64,000 bases of DNA from Bradyrhizobium sp. B097. Lineage in GTDB: Bacteria > Pseudomonadota > Alphaproteobacteria > Rhizobiales > Xanthobacteraceae. The notes beneath the pieces are model-generated. The model was not told the DNA's origin. It was given only the letters and a program-made list of their open reading frames with translations, and made no database searches. Positions 46,201-55,600 of the stretch are shown here, piece by piece. Made by a program: the position numbers and the translations under genes. The first letter of the stretch is position 1. The number at the start of each line of letters is the position of its first letter. The DNA lies in contig NZ_CP152412.1 of NCBI RefSeq assembly GCF_038957035.1, positions 6,630,501 through 6,694,500 of the forward strand, given 5' to 3'.

Positions 46201-49200
46201 GCAAGCAAGACTGGGCGAACTCGCGGGCCATTCGCGAGCCGCTGCCCGGCCTTGTCAGTCTATCAAGTCCTGAAAGTCCGTGCGGCCCTGGAGAATTTAT
46301 ACCGACGACCGTACATCGAGGGCAAGAAATCCGATTTGCGCTTGAGACAGCAAGAGCTGCAGTGCGGGACCAGGGATATCCTGGCCAGCACGCTCACTCT
46401 CGTCGAAGGCGATCTTTCTAACATGAGCTGGAATCTGATCGCGCAGATCGAGGCGGACAGTCCGGTCGATGCGCTGGACTCGTTCATGGCGCAGGATGCG
46501 GCGAGGATCCAGGCCCAACACCCTGCATCCGACTTCGACGTCCATCAGGTGTTGCGAGACATGGATCATGAGCCGACAGCTCCGCAGGGTGTTGCGGGAC
46601 TAATGCAGTTGCGGGTAGTGGACATGCAGGGGCGGCGCGTAGCCACGGAGCCCGAGACACGGTATTCGATTTTTCATCGCCTGACATCCGGGGCCGTGCC
46701 GGTGGTCGCGGTGCAACTACCGGGAAACCCAAGCGCCTTCATGTTGGCTCGGACGCTCACCGTCGACGGTGTGCCGTACCGCATGGACCTGTTCGGCGGA
46801 AGCAAGTTAAAAGCGCCGAAGCCGACCGTAGCGGAGATCGCCGCCCGCGCTCCCGGCAAGCAGACAACGACGTCCGGGGGCAAGCTATTGGCCATTCCGT
46901 ATGCCGACACCGCACCCGGTACGGCGTTCGAGAAGCTCTCGCGCGTCTGGGCCCCCTTCAAAGAGGCCTATTATTACACCCAGCGCAGGGGGTTTGCGGC
47001 GCCGCCGGCGATCAAAGGTTTGGGTCCTCACGACTATGCACTGGAAGGCGCGTTCAAGCTGTTGCTGGTGCCGGACCGGCCTGCGGACGAAACGCATCCC
47101 TTTAAGTTGACCGGACCGAAAGGCCCGATCGCCTTGCGAGCGCATGACGGCTGCGGCTTTATCAAGGCTTCACTGGCCGAGCGGATGCCAGCAGTTCGCC
47201 GGGCCGGCCAACGGGGAGATGATCGGGTACCTGCCTTTGCTGAGGGAAGGCGATCATCGCTGCCTGCATCGGCGCTGCAACATTATCCGCGCAGTGAGCA
47301 GGTGGCGGAGGAGGCGCGTGGGAAGGCCAGAGCGCAGCTTGAGGGCAGAGAAGGACAAAGGCTGACGTCCGAAGCGCTGTTTCGCACCGTCACGGCCGGA
47401 CATATCAATGGTCCCGGCGCCGTTGCCGTCCCGTCCGCTGATGGGGATCTCCATGTGCCGACGCTCAAGAGCGACACGTTGACGGGAACGGCGGGCGTGT
47501 TGATCGGTCGATCCCCCTATGACAAGCCCAATCTGCGCCCGTTCGAAGCCGCGCACGTCAAGTCGCCAGCTGATGGCGACCCGACTGCGGCGTTCCTCGA
47601 TAGATGCATAGCTATGCAATACAGCTTCAATGTCGCCCAGAAGTCAGGGGCAGAGCTGGCGTCCGACGATCCAAGTTTTTTTGCCAAAGGCCTTCTGATC
47701 GTGGTGCCCGATGCGATGTGGCCAGCCAACTACGCTGACCGTGGACTAGTGATGTCTGCCGAGGACGTCAAGTGCCATTCGAGCTGGACCGAGCGAAAGG
47801 ATCGCGCAAAAGTGGATACTTCGCTCGAATGCGTCGGCATCCTCCAGGCGACCGAGGTGTTCGCTCCGGGCTCGTTGGTCGCCGTCCCGCCCGCTGAACA
47901 GAAAAAGCTCGACGGCGACTTCGACGGGGATACGGCCATTGTCATCGCTGACCGGCCGCAGCTTTATGAGCATGTACGCGAGTTCGATCGAAAGGAGCAA
48001 GCTCGCGATGTTCGCTCGCTCAAGCAGCCAAAGTCGCATACCCCGGCGATCGAGGACGGCAGGTACCAATTCAGTCGAGCCCGCCAGATCCTCGCTGCCA
48101 CGCAAAATGTTTTGGAGACTTATACGGGCCTGCAGCGCGGCTTTCTGGGGCAATCTCATCAAGCACGGCGCTGGTTTGCGGAGCGGGCCATCTTTGGCAT
48201 CTACGAAGGCGTTCACCACGAACTCAGGCGAGATATCCGTGACCTGTTGAACCAAGAACGGGTGAGCGGCCAGGATATTCGAAACATGCTCGAGAGGGCG
48301 AGCGGAGAGATCGAGACCGCGGACCATCCGGTCGCCCGGGCAGTCGCCGCGTTGCTCGTTGCTGACCTTGAGGCATGGGCGGCGATGGCGGATCAGCGCG
48401 TCCTGCCCGACCAGGCTCCGACGCCGAGCGCAGCGCTTTCAAAGCTTTTCCCGGACCTGGCGGACGCCTATCAGGCACTTCCTCATCCACGAGAGCGCGT
48501 CCAGGCCTTGCTCGACCACTATCCTGCGCGCATCGATCCCCGACCGGACGGCTACGATCCGGCTGACGTCGTACAAAGCGCAACTAATCTCTTGAGCCTC
48601 GGCATCAAGGTTGGGACCGATGCTTATAAGTCCGACACTGGCACCCGCCTCTTTATGAAGAAGAGCAGTGAGCTTCAGCGGCTTTTGCACCAGACTCCGG
48701 GCCTGAAGTCCGTGCCTTACGTCAAGAGCACGGCGGCAACCCTTAACCAGGGGAGGTTCGATGTCGATGCGACCTTGGAGGATCTGAAGGACAATCCGAC
48801 GCTGGCGGCTTCAATCATGGAAGCCTCGATCAAAGTCGCTGTGGAGAACCGCATTCTGCCCAAAGCCTCTGGGCGGCAGCCGACGGCCGAGGATTCCGCC
48901 ATGAAGGTCACGTTGACCCGCGAGGAGGCCGCGGAGCGCGCCGAGATTGAGGCCTTCCGGGCCAAAGCCGAAGAGGACAAGATCACCAAGGTCGTATGCG
49001 GGATTGCCGAAGCCCTCAGGCGATCGGGTATCCAGATAAATATGCCCCATTTCGATCGCCGCTTGAGATCGAAAGTCTCGATGACACACCAGCTCATCGC
49101 AACGAGCGCAACCTCCGACGGCGACTTACAGCTCGTCAGCAACGCCGTGCGCCATGTCTTCGAAATCCCTGATAGGGAATTTACACGTGCCTTCAGGAAA

Positions 49201-50217
49201 GCCATGCTCGCTTTTGATGAGGACGCCTATACCGAGGTCAGCACAACCAACTGGTTTAGCATACGAAATCCGATCTTTGTCGGCATCAAGACTGTGCTCG
49301 CTACCCCCGGCGGCTACCGCTTCGAAGTGGAGTTCCATACTCCGGACAGCTACACGGCCAAAACTGTCAATCACGATACCTACAAGGAGCTGCAGAAGCT
49401 GCAGCAGGAACCGAGCGGGGAAAGCCAACCTAAGGCCGAAGAGCTCGCGCAGCACGCGCGAGAAGCCTGTAACAGGGTTGCAATCCCCGACGGCGTTATG
49501 GACATCCGCCACTGGACAATCGAAGTAGGGCGTACCGTCGTCGCAGCCTTCGGCTTGCGAGCTGTCGAACGGCCGAGAATAATCGAGAGATCACCGATCG
49601 CAAAAGAGGTTGTCACTGCCCTCGGCGCGCGGCCGATCGTGCTGGTCGGCCTTCCCGCGGCTGGCAAATCCACAATCGGCGCGTATCTCGCGCGACGACT
49701 GGGCCTACCCTTCATCGACACGGACAAAGAGATCACAGCGAAGGAGTGCATATCGATGTCGGAGATGTTCGCGGCCAAAGGCGAGCCTTGGTTCCGCGAG
49801 CGGGAGGCAAGCGAGATTGCGGAGTGGCTCGAGAAGGGGCCTATGGTACTTGCGACCGGCGGCGGCGCGTTCATGCATGACAAGTCCCGACGCCGCATTG
49901 GTGAGAAGGCGGTCTCGGTCTGGCTCAATACTGACGAGCGCGATATCATGAAGCGACTTAGGAGGGATACCAGTCGTCCGCTCCTGCAGGGCACCGATCC
50001 CGAGACCAAGATCGCGCAACTGATCAAGGAGCGCACGCCGTTCTACGAACTCGCGGATCTGAGGATCATCCCGCGCGAAAAGCGGGATAACAAGAATGCG
50101 GATGCCTGCATGACTGCACTGCACGATTACCTTTGCGCCGAGGAGGCCGCGGTGGGACACCCGTCAATTTCGTGGGAGCGGCACAATGAACCGCAGCTCA
50201 ACGTACGGACTTTATGA
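43276..50217 (+). CDS. SKWP-repeat effector-like protein with DGDFDGD core and C-terminal shikimate kinase domain
   Basis: 2313 residues from TTG 43276, with GGGAAG upstream. The paralog also starts TTG-ACG. Layout: a Ser/Gly/Arg-rich disordered N-terminus (1-230); a helical domain with DVRSGKSWGYATTCNAVSR; ten SKWP repeats (403-832); a helical linker; a long conserved middle with PYRMDLFGGSKLK and, at 1546-1552, DGDFDGD between two predicted strands (SLVAVPP and TAIVIADRP). A C-terminal shikimate-kinase-like domain (about 2117-2300) has P-loop GLPAAGKST, DTDKEI, WFREREASEI, ATGGGAFM, and arginines in RDTSRPLL and KERTPFY. SKWP repeats define the RipS type III effectors of Ralstonia. The tts box upstream supports type III secretion. 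The biochemical activity is unknown. Confidence 0.85.
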   Translation: MTNISGRGRSGASGSEADGTEGAHGGRAELDCLPGEGSQSFSSVLQQIRSDPQQSGTPTREANSSRSGDERWRADRAPGSSQTGAPGPPGESLLPEAGRRIEDSLHERPNRSYRDALDRGASSSPSLGESCRTDQGQGSPQTDAPARRRQSVPDRTVGPGTPRSGEVAAASVKGQPCRSDRDAPNRGMTSARSGGEHLRDDRGSQSGSLSGGPGTRRIDNVACYSAHGASAERHRHAELDNARFREAVVTIDRACRAHDLYTFSTAVVHYTKPRHPKQLKMPHLATFLQRAATHFKDEFVPRWEDDVRSGKSWGYATTCNAVSRPAEGRLGRKASEAMAEQLSRLDDRLMKEVEPKALSLFALSFGRHPDSTTCGHATVAIANEILGPDRRADRLSNYNNQDLANLVNGFSKWPDKTTCGQATVAIANEILGPDRRADRLSNFNNQELANLVNGFSKWPDKTTCGQATAAIAGEILRRRTDTNDRFSGFTPQELANLVNGFSKLPDNPTCGQATVAIANQILGPDRRADRLSNFNNQDLANLVNGFSKWPDKTTCGQATVVIANQILGPDRRADRLSNFNNQELANLVNGFSKWPDKTNCGEATAAIAGEILHRASQLFHFIPQHLTNLVNGFSKWPDDPTCGQATLAIANEILRSDRISDFNNQRLAQLVNAFSKWPDDPTCCQATVAIAGKIGDNDRLSGFNELQLANLVNAFSKWPEEPACGQATIAIARKIGDNDRLSGFNELELANLVNAFSKWPGETNCGQATAIIAGEIFHRASQLSRFSPQQLANLVNGFSKWSDEAACHQAIIDVARELGSGGRRFGEFTTPQFGMIANALGRGFMKAEESGEIADATLLKDRLHRLAHYLHYANDRLKQADVLNIAAIFKALGKARLFDDLGLLAPPGLARLEELLRHPEFATGNNLETLGHLCAALLPLARSPQKPLRWHRRQALNLLNDLQPAVEQKIEAHLKASKTGRTRGPFASRCPALSVYQVLKVRAALENLYRRPYIEGKKSDLRLRQQELQCGTRDILASTLTLVEGDLSNMSWNLIAQIEADSPVDALDSFMAQDAARIQAQHPASDFDVHQVLRDMDHEPTAPQGVAGLMQLRVVDMQGRRVATEPETRYSIFHRLTSGAVPVVAVQLPGNPSAFMLARTLTVDGVPYRMDLFGGSKLKAPKPTVAEIAARAPGKQTTTSGGKLLAIPYADTAPGTAFEKLSRVWAPFKEAYYYTQRRGFAAPPAIKGLGPHDYALEGAFKLLLVPDRPADETHPFKLTGPKGPIALRAHDGCGFIKASLAERMPAVRRAGQRGDDRVPAFAEGRRSSLPASALQHYPRSEQVAEEARGKARAQLEGREGQRLTSEALFRTVTAGHINGPGAVAVPSADGDLHVPTLKSDTLTGTAGVLIGRSPYDKPNLRPFEAAHVKSPADGDPTAAFLDRCIAMQYSFNVAQKSGAELASDDPSFFAKGLLIVVPDAMWPANYADRGLVMSAEDVKCHSSWTERKDRAKVDTSLECVGILQATEVFAPGSLVAVPPAEQKKLDGDFDGDTAIVIADRPQLYEHVREFDRKEQARDVRSLKQPKSHTPAIEDGRYQFSRARQILAATQNVLETYTGLQRGFLGQSHQARRWFAERAIFGIYEGVHHELRRDIRDLLNQERVSGQDIRNMLERASGEIETADHPVARAVAALLVADLEAWAAMADQRVLPDQAPTPSAALSKLFPDLADAYQALPHPRERVQALLDHYPARIDPRPDGYDPADVVQSATNLLSLGIKVGTDAYKSDTGTRLFMKKSSELQRLLHQTPGLKSVPYVKSTAATLNQGRFDVDATLEDLKDNPTLAASIMEASIKVAVENRILPKASGRQPTAEDSAMKVTLTREEAAERAEIEAFRAKAEEDKITKVVCGIAEALRRSGIQINMPHFDRRLRSKVSMTHQLIATSATSDGDLQLVSNAVRHVFEIPDREFTRAFRKAMLAFDEDAYTEVSTTNWFSIRNPIFVGIKTVLATPGGYRFEVEFHTPDSYTAKTVNHDTYKELQKLQQEPSGESQPKAEELAQHAREACNRVAIPDGVMDIRHWTIEVGRTVVAAFGLRAVERPRIIERSPIAKEVVTALGARPIVLVGLPAAGKSTIGAYLARRLGLPFIDTDKEITAKECISMSEMFAAKGEPWFREREASEIAEWLEKGPMVLATGGGAFMHDKSRRRIGEKAVSVWLNTDERDIMKRLRRDTSRPLLQGTDPETKIAQLIKERTPFYELADLRIIPREKRDNKNADACMTALHDYLCAEEAAVGHPSISWERHNEPQLNVRTL
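44482..45771 (+). repeat. Ten tandem SKWP repeats, about 129 bp each
   Basis: The repeats encode LANLVNGFSKWP followed by a 25-30 residue helical stretch (CGQATVAIANEIL) and a loop ending FNNQE or FTPQE. Degenerate units flank both ends (LSLFALSFGRHPDSTTCGHA before, FGMIANALGRGF after). Units 1, 3 and 4 are nearly identical at DNA level, indicating recent duplication. Confidence 0.92.
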
Positions 50218-50300
50218 TCGTCGTGCTCGCGTTAGGCGAGGACAACATGCCTCGAGAGTGCCGCGCCGTAATCAGGATGAGAGCGCGTCTCACCTTGATT

Positions 50301-52000
50301 GGGTTCTTCCGCACATTTGGTGCAGGGTGCAGGATTCACGAACAGTGCGAATAAGGGCATAAGGTCGGAATCGCAGCCGACGTCCGTGATTCGCCTTGCT
50401 CCATGCCTTCCGCTCGCTGGTTTCCCCCGAACTTTCGATTGTCCAGATCCTTCCCCAGACGGACAGGGTGGTGCTCGTGGCTCGGCCGAAGTCAGCGGTC
50501 TCGCTCTGCCCCTGTTGCGGCGGCCAGACGGGTCGCGTCCACAGCCATTACGTGCGACGCTTAGCCGATCTGCCGTGGCAAGGTCGAGTGGTCGAAATCC
50601 GGCTTCAGGCGCGACGCTTTCGATGCGCGAATCCGCAATGCCCGCGTCAGATATTCACCGAGCGGCTACCGGCAACGGTGCGGCCGAAAGCAAGACGCAC
50701 AACCCGCCTCGGCGAGAGCCTACTGGCAATGGGCTTTGCGGTCGGCGGAGAACCCGGCTCGCGCCTGTCGCGCAAACTGGCCATGCCGGTCAGCGGCGAC
50801 ACCTTGCTCCGGATGGTTCACTCGGCTCCCTTGCCGGATTTCGTGGCCCCGACCGTCGTCGGCATCGACGATTGGGCTTGGCGTCGTGGCCAGCGATATG
50901 GAACGATCATTTGCGATCTGGAGCGCAATTGCGTACTTGACCTGCTTCCCGATCGTAATGCCGACAGTGTTGCGTGCTGGCTGAAGCGCTGGCCGGAGAT
51001 CAAGGTCGTCGCCGCGACCGTGCGGGCCTTTATGCTGATGGCGCGCGCTGCGGCGCACCCGACGCGGTGCAGGTGGCGGACCGCTGGCACCTGCTCAACA
51101 GTCTGGGTGAGGCCCTGCGCCACGCGGTCGGCCGCCATCGTCACAGCATAGCCGCCGCCGTGCAAATCATGGCGTCCGTGCAACGACCGAAGACTGGCAG
51201 TTCCACGCTCCCGCCCGGCCTTGCACAATTGCGGGCGGATCGAAAGGCTGCACGACGCGAACGCTGGAATGAAATCTGTCGCCTACGCGAGCAAGGTTGC
51301 CCGAAATCTGGGATCGCCCAACTGCTCGGCGTCGACAGGCGCACGGTTCAGCGCTGGCTGGCCGCTGGCGGAGAACCGGAGCATTCGCGTCCTCACAGAC
51401 CTTCACATCTTCTCGCGCCCTTCTCGGCATGGCTCGAAGCGCGGTGGGCCTCCGGCTGCCAGGGGGGCCAGCAGCTTTGGCGCGAGCTTCAGCAACAGGG
51501 TTATACTGGAAGTCGGGTGACCGTCGCGCGATGGGCCGCTGACAGGCGTGCACATGCAGGCTCCGGAGGAGCAGCACAACCGCACCCAACCTGGAAAGCT
51601 CCCTCGCGTCGTCGCTGTGCTTGGTATTTGAGTCGGGATCTGGATCAGATCGGAACTCGCCACGACAGCAGAGCTAGCGAAGCGGTTTGTGTCTCTTCTC
51701 AGGGGCAGCGACATCGCCGAGCTCGATAAATGGATCGCACAAGCAGCCACCAGCGAGCTCAAGAGCCTCGCCAACGGCATCGCGCGCGACATCGACGCGG
51801 TCCGAGCGGCAATAACAACCCCCTGGACAACCAGTCCTGTCGAAGGCCAGATCAGCAGGATCAAAGCCATCAAACGACAAATGTATGGCCGGGCAAGCTA
51901 TCCGCTATTGCGTCGACGCGTCCTTCTGGCTGCTTGAGTATGACCGGGCAACCTGTCCAACCCCAGCTACTCAAGCTGCACCAAATGTGCGGAAGAACCC
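50301..52000 (+). mobile_element. ISL3-family insertion sequence, about 1.7 kb
   Basis: Perfect 25-bp inverted repeats begin GGGTTCTTCCGCACATTTGG at 50301 and end at 52000. The similarity continues imperfectly outwards, so true ends may lie about 10 bp further out. AATCAGGATGAGAGCGCG occurs at 50270-50287 and again at 52001-52018. It separates the two tail-to-tail SKWP genes. Confidence 0.82.
50396..51937 (+). pseudogene. ISL3-family transposase with two frameshifts
   Basis: The N-terminal zinc-ribbon region is CPCCGGQTGRVHSHYVRRLADLPW followed by CANPQCPRQIF. The DDE core starts VVGIDDWAWRRGQRYGTIICDL. One base is missing near 51018. The second frame continues DRAGLYADGARCGAPDAVQV and DRWHLLNSLGEALRHAV. 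One extra base near 51657 shifts it again to SLLRGSDIAELDKWI, ending PVEGQISRIKAIKRQMYGRA. The gene is inactive, but the element ends persist. Confidence 0.85.
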
Positions 52001-52119
52001 AATCAGGATGAGAGCGCGCTTCCTAGCCAGATTGTCGCGCTATATGCAAAACCAATCCCAACAATCTGCTCCCCCGAGTGGCTCCCTACCGATGGTCGCA
52101 CCATACGCCACGATGTAGA

Positions 52120-52356
52120 ATGTCGAAGCGGAACGTTGGCGCCGAGAATCTCATACCGGTTGCGAATGCAATCGAGCGGCTGCACGAAGAGTTCAAGCGA
52201 CGGATCAAGGCGCGGACCGTGTTGCTATCAGCGGACACCGCGGCAATGTTGTTCTGGGCTTTGCTCGCTCCGGCCAGATCAACATGCGCAGGGTCGACGG
52301 CTGGAAAACGCTCGCCACAAAGCCCATTGATCAGCCAATTGACCTCGCCGCGTAAT
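52120..52356 (+). pseudogene. IS256-like transposase C-terminal fragment, frameshifted
   Basis: The frame encodes MSKRNVGAENLIPVANAIER, EEFKRRIKARTVLLSADTAA and MLFWALL, then shifts to SGQINMRRVDGWKTLATKPI. This is the C-terminal end of mutator-type transposases in rhizobia (IERLxEEFKRR). Nothing else of the gene remains. 52357-52625 holds no recognised gene. Confidence 0.6.
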
Positions 52357-52625
52357 CAGATAGCTTCACGACGTCGGAGATTACGCCACTCCGGATTCCA
52401 GCCGCATCCCAGACAGCACTGAGCGCCAGTCCGCCGCGGCCGTGGAGCGAGGCTGTCGGGTGACAAAGCCCCCATGTGAGCATCGGGTCATGTGTGCCGA
52501 AACATCGGCGCAGAAAGAGCTCCGTCACGCAGTTCGGGCGATTTGGGCGCATTCAGATCACCCAGAGAGCCAAGACCGCCGTGGATATCTGACGGTTCCT
52601 CCGCATGGCAGCCCTGAACGTGACG

Positions 52626-55600
52626 TCACTGCCGTACCGAGGCGCGATCGCCGCAAAGATAGGCGTGCAGCGCCTGCATGCATACATCTGCGTTGCTGTT
52701 GTCCGTCTTCTCGCTCGGGACGACGGTGAGATCGGCCTGGCGGTAATGCGGGGTGCGCGTCTCGACCATATCGTTGAAGGTCTTATGTGGGTTGTCGGTC
52801 TGCAGCAATGGGCGGCTCTTATCCTTTGCGAGGCGCCTCCAAATCTGGCCCTTGTCGGTGTCGAGCCAGATCGAGACCGCATTTTTGCCGATCAGGTCCC
52901 GGGTCTCCTCACGCATGAGCGAGCCGCCACCGGTCGCAAGCACTACGGGCCCTTTCTCGAGCGATTGCGCAATCATCGCCGCCTCATGATCCCTGAACCA
53001 CCGCTCGCCTTTTGTCGCGAAAATCTCCGATATCGACATGCGGGTCACCTTCTCAATGTGTTTGTCCGGATCGATGAAAGGCAGCCCCAGTCGTTTCGCG
53101 AGCCGCGGTCCGATGGTGGATTTGCCGGCCGCCGGAAGGCCTACGAGCACGATCGGTCGCACGCCCAGGGCGCCAAGAATCTCTGTTGCCATCGGGGAGT
53201 GCGCCGTGCGTCTCGGCTGGGTCACTTGCAACCGGCGAGTTAGGCTAGCACCAAGTGTACTATCCGCGTCGGCTTCCCAGTGGGGGATCTCTATGGCCCC
53301 GTCGGGAATGACAACCCTGTCGCAGGCCTGTCGCACGCGCTCCAAGAGTTGCCCGGCTATGGACTGATCCAAGGGCTCCCGGCTCTCTCGCTGCAGCCTT
53401 TGCAGCTTCTGCAGCTCCTTGTACATGTCGTGATTGTCGAGCTTGGCCTTGTAGCTGTCCGCTGTGTGGAACTCCGCCTCGAAGCGGTAGCCGCCCGGTG
53501 TAGCGAACACAGTCTTGATGCCGACAAAGGTCGGCGATCGCGTCCTGAACGAGTTGATCGTTCTGACCTCAGCATAGCCGCTCTCGTCGAAGACGAGATT
53601 GGCTTTCTTGAAGGCACGTGTAAAATCCCTGGCGGAGAATTCGAAGACGTGGCGTACAGCGTTGCTGACCAGCTGGGTGCTGGTCTCAAACGGGACCTGC
53701 ATGCCGATCAGCTGGTCTGTGAGCGACATTTCCGATCTCAAACGCCGAGCGAAGTGGGGCATCTTCACCTCGATGTCCGCTCTCCTGAGGGCTTCGGCAA
53801 CCGAGACTGCCGTCTGGGTGATGTCCTTCTCTTCGGCTTGAGCGCGGGAAGCCTCCATTTGGGCGCGCTGTGCGGCCTGCTCGCGAGTCAATGTGAATGT
53901 GGCGGCGGAATCGTCGGCAGCAAGCCCTCGGACCGAGGACTCAGGCAGAATGCCCTGCTCGGCAGCGAGTTTGATCGAGGCTTGCATGACCGAAGCCGCC
54001 AGCGTCGGATTATCCTTGAGATCCTCCAATGTCGCATCGACATCGAACCGACCCTGGTGGAGGGTAGCCGCCATGGTCTTGGTGTAGGGCACCGATTTCA
54101 ACCCCGGTGTCTGTTGCAGCAGGTGCTGAAGAAACCGGCTCTTGATCATAAAGATGTGGGCGCCAGTGTCGGATTTATAGGCGTCCGTTCCGACCTTGAT
54201 GCCGAGGCTCAAGAGATTGTTTGCGCTTTGCACGAGGTCGTGCGGATTGTAACCATCCGGTCGTGGGTCGAGGCGCGTCGGGTAACGGTCGAGGAGAAGC
54301 TGGACGCGGTCGCGTGGCTGAGCCGTCGCCGGATAGGTCTCGGCCAGCTCGGGAAACAGCTGGTGGAGCGGTTGGCTCATTGCGAGCTGTGCCTCGCTCA
54401 CATTGCCGGCTGTTTCGGGCGGGACTTGCGCGTGCTGCGTGGCGGCCCACGCCTCGAGCTCGGCGAGGAGCAACGCGGCGATCTCGCGTGCGACCGGATG
54501 GTCTGCCAGCTCGAGCTCTCGCCGCGCGTTCTCGAGCTTGTCCCGGATGTCCTGAGCATTGACCTGTTCCTGCTCCAACAGACCACGGATGTCTCGCTTG
54601 AGCTCATGGTGAATGCCTTCGTACATGCCGAAGATGGCACGCTCGGCAAACCACTGTCGGGCTTCATGGGATTGAGCCAGAAAGCCTAGCTGCAGGCCGG
54701 TATAAACTTCCAGAACATTCTGCGTGGCGGCAACGATCTGGCTGGCACGACTGAACTTGTAGCGACCGTCCTCAATCGCGGGAGTATGCGACTTTGGCGG
54801 CTTGAACGAACGAAATCCGCGAGCTTGCTCCTCTTGATAGAACTGCCGAACATGCTCGTAGAGCTGCGGCCGGTCGGCGACGATGACGAGGCTGTCCCCA
54901 TCGAAGTCGCCGTCAAGCTTCTTTTGCTCCGCTGGCGGCACGGCAACCACCGACCCCGGGGCGAACATCTCGGTCGCCTGCAGGATGCCGACGCAGTCGA
55001 CCGCTGTGTCTGCCTTCGCGCGGTCTTTGCCCTTAGTCCAGCTCGAATGGCACTTGACGTCCTCGGTCGACATCACGAGCCCCCGGTCGGCGAAGTCGGC
55101 CGGCCATATCTCATCCGGCACCACGATCAGAAGTCCTTTGGCAAAGAAAGTCGGATCGTCGGCTGCCAAGTCCTCTCCCGACTTCTGGGCGACATTGAAA
55201 CTGTACTGCATGGTCACGCATTGATCGAGGAACGCCGCAGTCGGGTCCCCATCAGCGGCCGACCTGACCAGGTCGGGCGCGAACGGACAGATGTTGGGCT
55301 TGTCATAAGGCGTTCGCCCGATCAGCACGCCACCACCGTTCAAGGTCTCGCTCTTGAGCGTCCCCACATGGAGGCAGCCATCAGCGGACGGGACAGCGAC
55401 TGCGCCCGGACCATTGATGTTTGCCGCCGTCACGGTGCGAAAGAGCTCCTCGGACGACAGCTTTTGCTCTTCTCGGCTCTTAAGCCAGCTCCAGGCCTTC
55501 TCGCGCGCCTCATCCGCCACTTGCTGGCTGCCGGGATAATGTTGCAAGGCCGAGACTGGCAGAGGTGATTTCCTTCCCTCACCATAGGCAGGCAGTCGGT

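Noticed and set aside
47911-47931. DGDFDGD as a simple EF-hand calcium loop
   Set aside because: It was not fully excluded. The flanks are predicted beta strands, not helices, in both paralogs, so the polymerase-like loop is the better hypothesis for now.
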